NCBI GenBank assembly: GCA_002506175.1
Contig: DAXB01000081.1
Location: 1 to 8,212, forward strand
Origin: Methanomassiliicoccaceae archaeon UBA113
GTDB taxonomy: Archaea; Thermoplasmatota; Thermoplasmata; Methanomassiliicoccales; Methanomethylophilaceae
Direction: 5' to 3'
Length of the DNA: 8,212 bases
Each line of letters begins with the position of its first letter. Position 1 is the stretch's first letter. The notes below the pieces were generated by a model that saw nothing but the letters and a program-made list of their open reading frames with translations, was not told the origin of the DNA and did no database searches. Shown piece by piece: positions 6,952 to 8,212 of the stretch. The position numbers and the translations under genes are program-made.

Positions 6952-8169
6952 TCACTGTTTCATGGGAGGCCACATTCCGCGGAGCCTTCCACCTTCGCGC
7001 TCCGGATCCATGGTGCATACCTCGAGTCCGGGAACGATCATCCTCACCGCAGGGACACCTATCTCGGGCCTGGTCAGATCGACCGCTATCACCTGATCGA
7101 AGCCCGCATCCATAAGTTTCTGCAGCACGACCTCGATATCGTCCAGAACATAATCCGTCGACATGTCCTCCATATCCTCGAGGAACATTTTGTTATGGCC
7201 TTCTCCGAACCACATGTGGTTGAGTTTCTTTATCTTCTCGTATCCCATGTCCTGCGTGACCTTCTGGAGCTGCGCGTTCGTCTTCATACCGTGCCTGTGG
7301 GTCGTCCTGCTCTGAGCCACTTCGGTGATCGCCCTGATAGCCGCGATTTCCGGATTGAGATGGGTTCCCACACCTATCGTTAGCATTTCGGGGTCCTTTG
7401 TCCTCACGTCATCGGCGGATGCCCCTATAGTGGGGACCCCTATGTCGCTGGTGAGGTCTTTGAGGTGTATCTCGATGCCTTGAGCTTCAAATTTAGCTAT
7501 GAGCTGCGCTGGAATTGAGTCCTTGTTCTTTATTTCGATGTCCGCTTTGGTGTAATCGTTGTATTCCGCTATAGACCAAGCATCCCTCTCGATGTCCTCG
7601 AACAGTGCATGGAGGATGGCCTCCTCGATCGTGTTTCCAGAAGCCAGTCCGTTGGTGTGATATCTGAACAGCTGGAGGTCTCCATCCGGCTGGTAGGGGA
7701 AGTAGACGGCGCATGCCGGGACCCAAACCGGGCATCCCCTGAACATCTCGAATCCCTCGACCCATGCCAGCTGTGAGCTGCGGCAGCACCCCAGCGTCCT
7801 TATGGGCAGGATGAGGTCTACGGGATCGACGGCCATCATGCCGTCGCATGCCTCTTCATAAGTCCCATAGATGAGCTCGTCATCCTCGCGCATCTCTGCG
7901 CTGTACCTCTCGATGGATTCCATGATGGCCGATGCCTCGGCCTGCTCCTTAGTGACTCCCTTTCCGTTGTAGTACTTCGGTACTCCGAGCGCTGTCTTCT
8001 ACCTATCGACGGAGAACACAGGTATTCCAAGCTCATCTTTTTCTGTGATGTCCTCGGGTATTCCAAGACCGGCAGCTTCCAGGAGGGGAAGAACTCTCTT
8101 CAGGGTCTCTTCTGCGGGCATGACCCTGATTCCAGTCTCTTTGGAACATTTCGGACAGCGGTTTAGCAT
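6952..8169 (-). CDS. ycaO: YcaO-domain protein (methanogen McrA-thioamidation type) with an in-frame TAG, probable pyrrolysine protein
   Basis: YcaO enzymes use ATP to activate a backbone amide. In methanogens, YcaO (with TfuA) makes the thioglycine of methyl-coenzyme M reductase subunit McrA. Read from ATG 8169 through one in-frame TAG (codon 57), the product is 405 residues, the usual YcaO length of about 400. Residues before the TAG give MPAEETLKRV (17-26) and DELGIPVFSVDR (45-56), the family's N-terminal region. After it come YYNGKGVTKEQAEASA (66-81), MESIERYSAE (83-92; Glu84, Glu87, Arg88), HTNGLASGN (171-179) with EDIERD (191-196), THLNPEIAAIRAITEVAQSR (269-288), and VPAVRMIVPGLE (372-383; Arg376). 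These are the nucleotide-binding blocks. There is no proline-rich azoline-cyclodehydratase tail. ATG 8169 is preferred over GTG 8181 because a plausible upstream gene ends at 8178, and GAGTGAT lies at suitable spacing. The alternatives are a nonsense pseudogene or a sequencing error. The family is near certain; the McrA role and pyrrolysine are inferred. Confidence 0.8.
7971..7984 (-). promoter_or_regulatory. Small stem-loop 14 nt downstream of the ycaO amber codon
   Basis: On the coding strand, AGTAC (7980-7984) and GTACT (7971-7975) form a perfect 5-bp stem around the loop CGAA. It is placed where a pyrrolysine insertion (PYLIS-like) element could lie, but it is short, and such elements are not strictly required for amber decoding. 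It could equally be a chance effect of the codons for GVPKYY. Confidence 0.25.
7999..8001 (-). other. In-frame amber codon (TAG) at ycaO codon 57, putative pyrrolysine
   Basis: The minus-strand codons around it read GTC GAT AGG TAG AAG ACA GCG, that is V-D-R-amber-K-T-A. The frame is continuous and family-like on both sides, so the TAG is a single-codon interruption, not a frameshift. The next in-frame ATG (7921-7923) falls inside the conserved MESIER motif, has no recognisable Shine-Dalgarno sequence, and would give a protein lacking the N-terminal domain. No gene in the window ends in TAG. Confidence 0.7.
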
Positions 8170-8177
8170 CAACGGTA

Positions 8178-8212
8178 TCACTCTTCGATGAATGTGCGTC
8201 GGGTGATGGTAG
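8178..8212 (-). CDS. C-terminal end of an unidentified upstream gene (last 10 codons)
   Basis: In a different frame from ycaO, the edge reads T-I-T-R-R-T-F-I-E-E followed by TGA (8178-8180), which ends eight nt before the ycaO ATG. The residue composition looks more like a real protein end than the His-rich reading (HHPTHIHRR) of the ycaO frame over the same bases. Methanogen ycaO genes often sit beside tfuA, so this could be the end of tfuA, but ten residues cannot establish that. Confidence 0.4.
   Translation of the reverse strand, partial: TITRRTFIEE

Noticed and set aside
6952..7923. YcaO beginning at the ATG at 7923 as a complete 323-residue protein
   Set aside because: That Met lies inside the conserved SxxxExxER motif. 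Family-like sequence continues upstream in frame to 8169, and no ribosome binding site precedes it.
7836..8066. Minus-strand 76-codon frame overlapping the ycaO amber region, as evidence of a frameshift
   Set aside because: Its translation is Arg/Ser-rich and resembles nothing. The homology stays in the frame containing the TAG, so no frameshift is needed.
7999..8181. Independent 60-codon gene ending at the TAG
   Set aside because: It is in the same frame as the downstream YcaO and encodes the expected YcaO N-terminus, so it is part of that gene.

Overview
The window looks like archaeal, methanogen-type chromosome. The best guess is Methanomassiliicoccales (Methanomethylophilaceae-like), and this placement is an inference. 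Three things support it: (i) the archaeal entry to aromatic amino acid synthesis (ADH synthase plus type II dehydroquinate synthase), (ii) a YcaO of the methanogen McrA-thioamidation type, and (iii) an in-frame amber codon in a window where no gene ends in TAG (eight TGA, one TAA), which fits a lineage that decodes TAG as pyrrolysine.

Layout. The left edge (2-847, + strand) holds the C-terminal part of an FAD-linked oxidase of the GlcD/D-lactate dehydrogenase family, followed by a UUCG hairpin terminator. A convergent intergenic region of about 195 bp contains nested inverted repeats and a bidirectional hairpin terminator. Everything from 1043 to the right edge lies on the - strand. In transcription order it reads: end of an unidentified gene, ycaO, a HAD phosphatase, then a 73-bp gap with promoter candidates and a strong ribosome binding site. 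After the gap come ADH synthase, dehydroquinate synthase II, EPSP synthase (aroA), chorismate synthase (aroC) and a NIF3/DUF34 protein.

How the genes work together. The four aro genes are tightly packed: a 4-nt overlap, then gaps of 19 nt and 1 nt. They supply the first two and last two steps from aspartate semialdehyde and a sugar phosphate to chorismate. The genes for the middle steps (dehydroquinase, shikimate dehydrogenase, shikimate kinase) are not in the window. ycaO and the HAD gene are separated by only 4 nt and are probably cotranscribed.

Main point. The YcaO gene appears in standard-code translation as a 60-codon ORF and a separate downstream ORF, but both lie in the same frame, split by a single TAG at 7999-8001. 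Reading through gives a full-length YcaO of 405 residues with intact family motifs on both sides. The gene is therefore either a pyrrolysine-containing (or otherwise amber-suppressed) YcaO or a very recent nonsense mutant. I favour the first.
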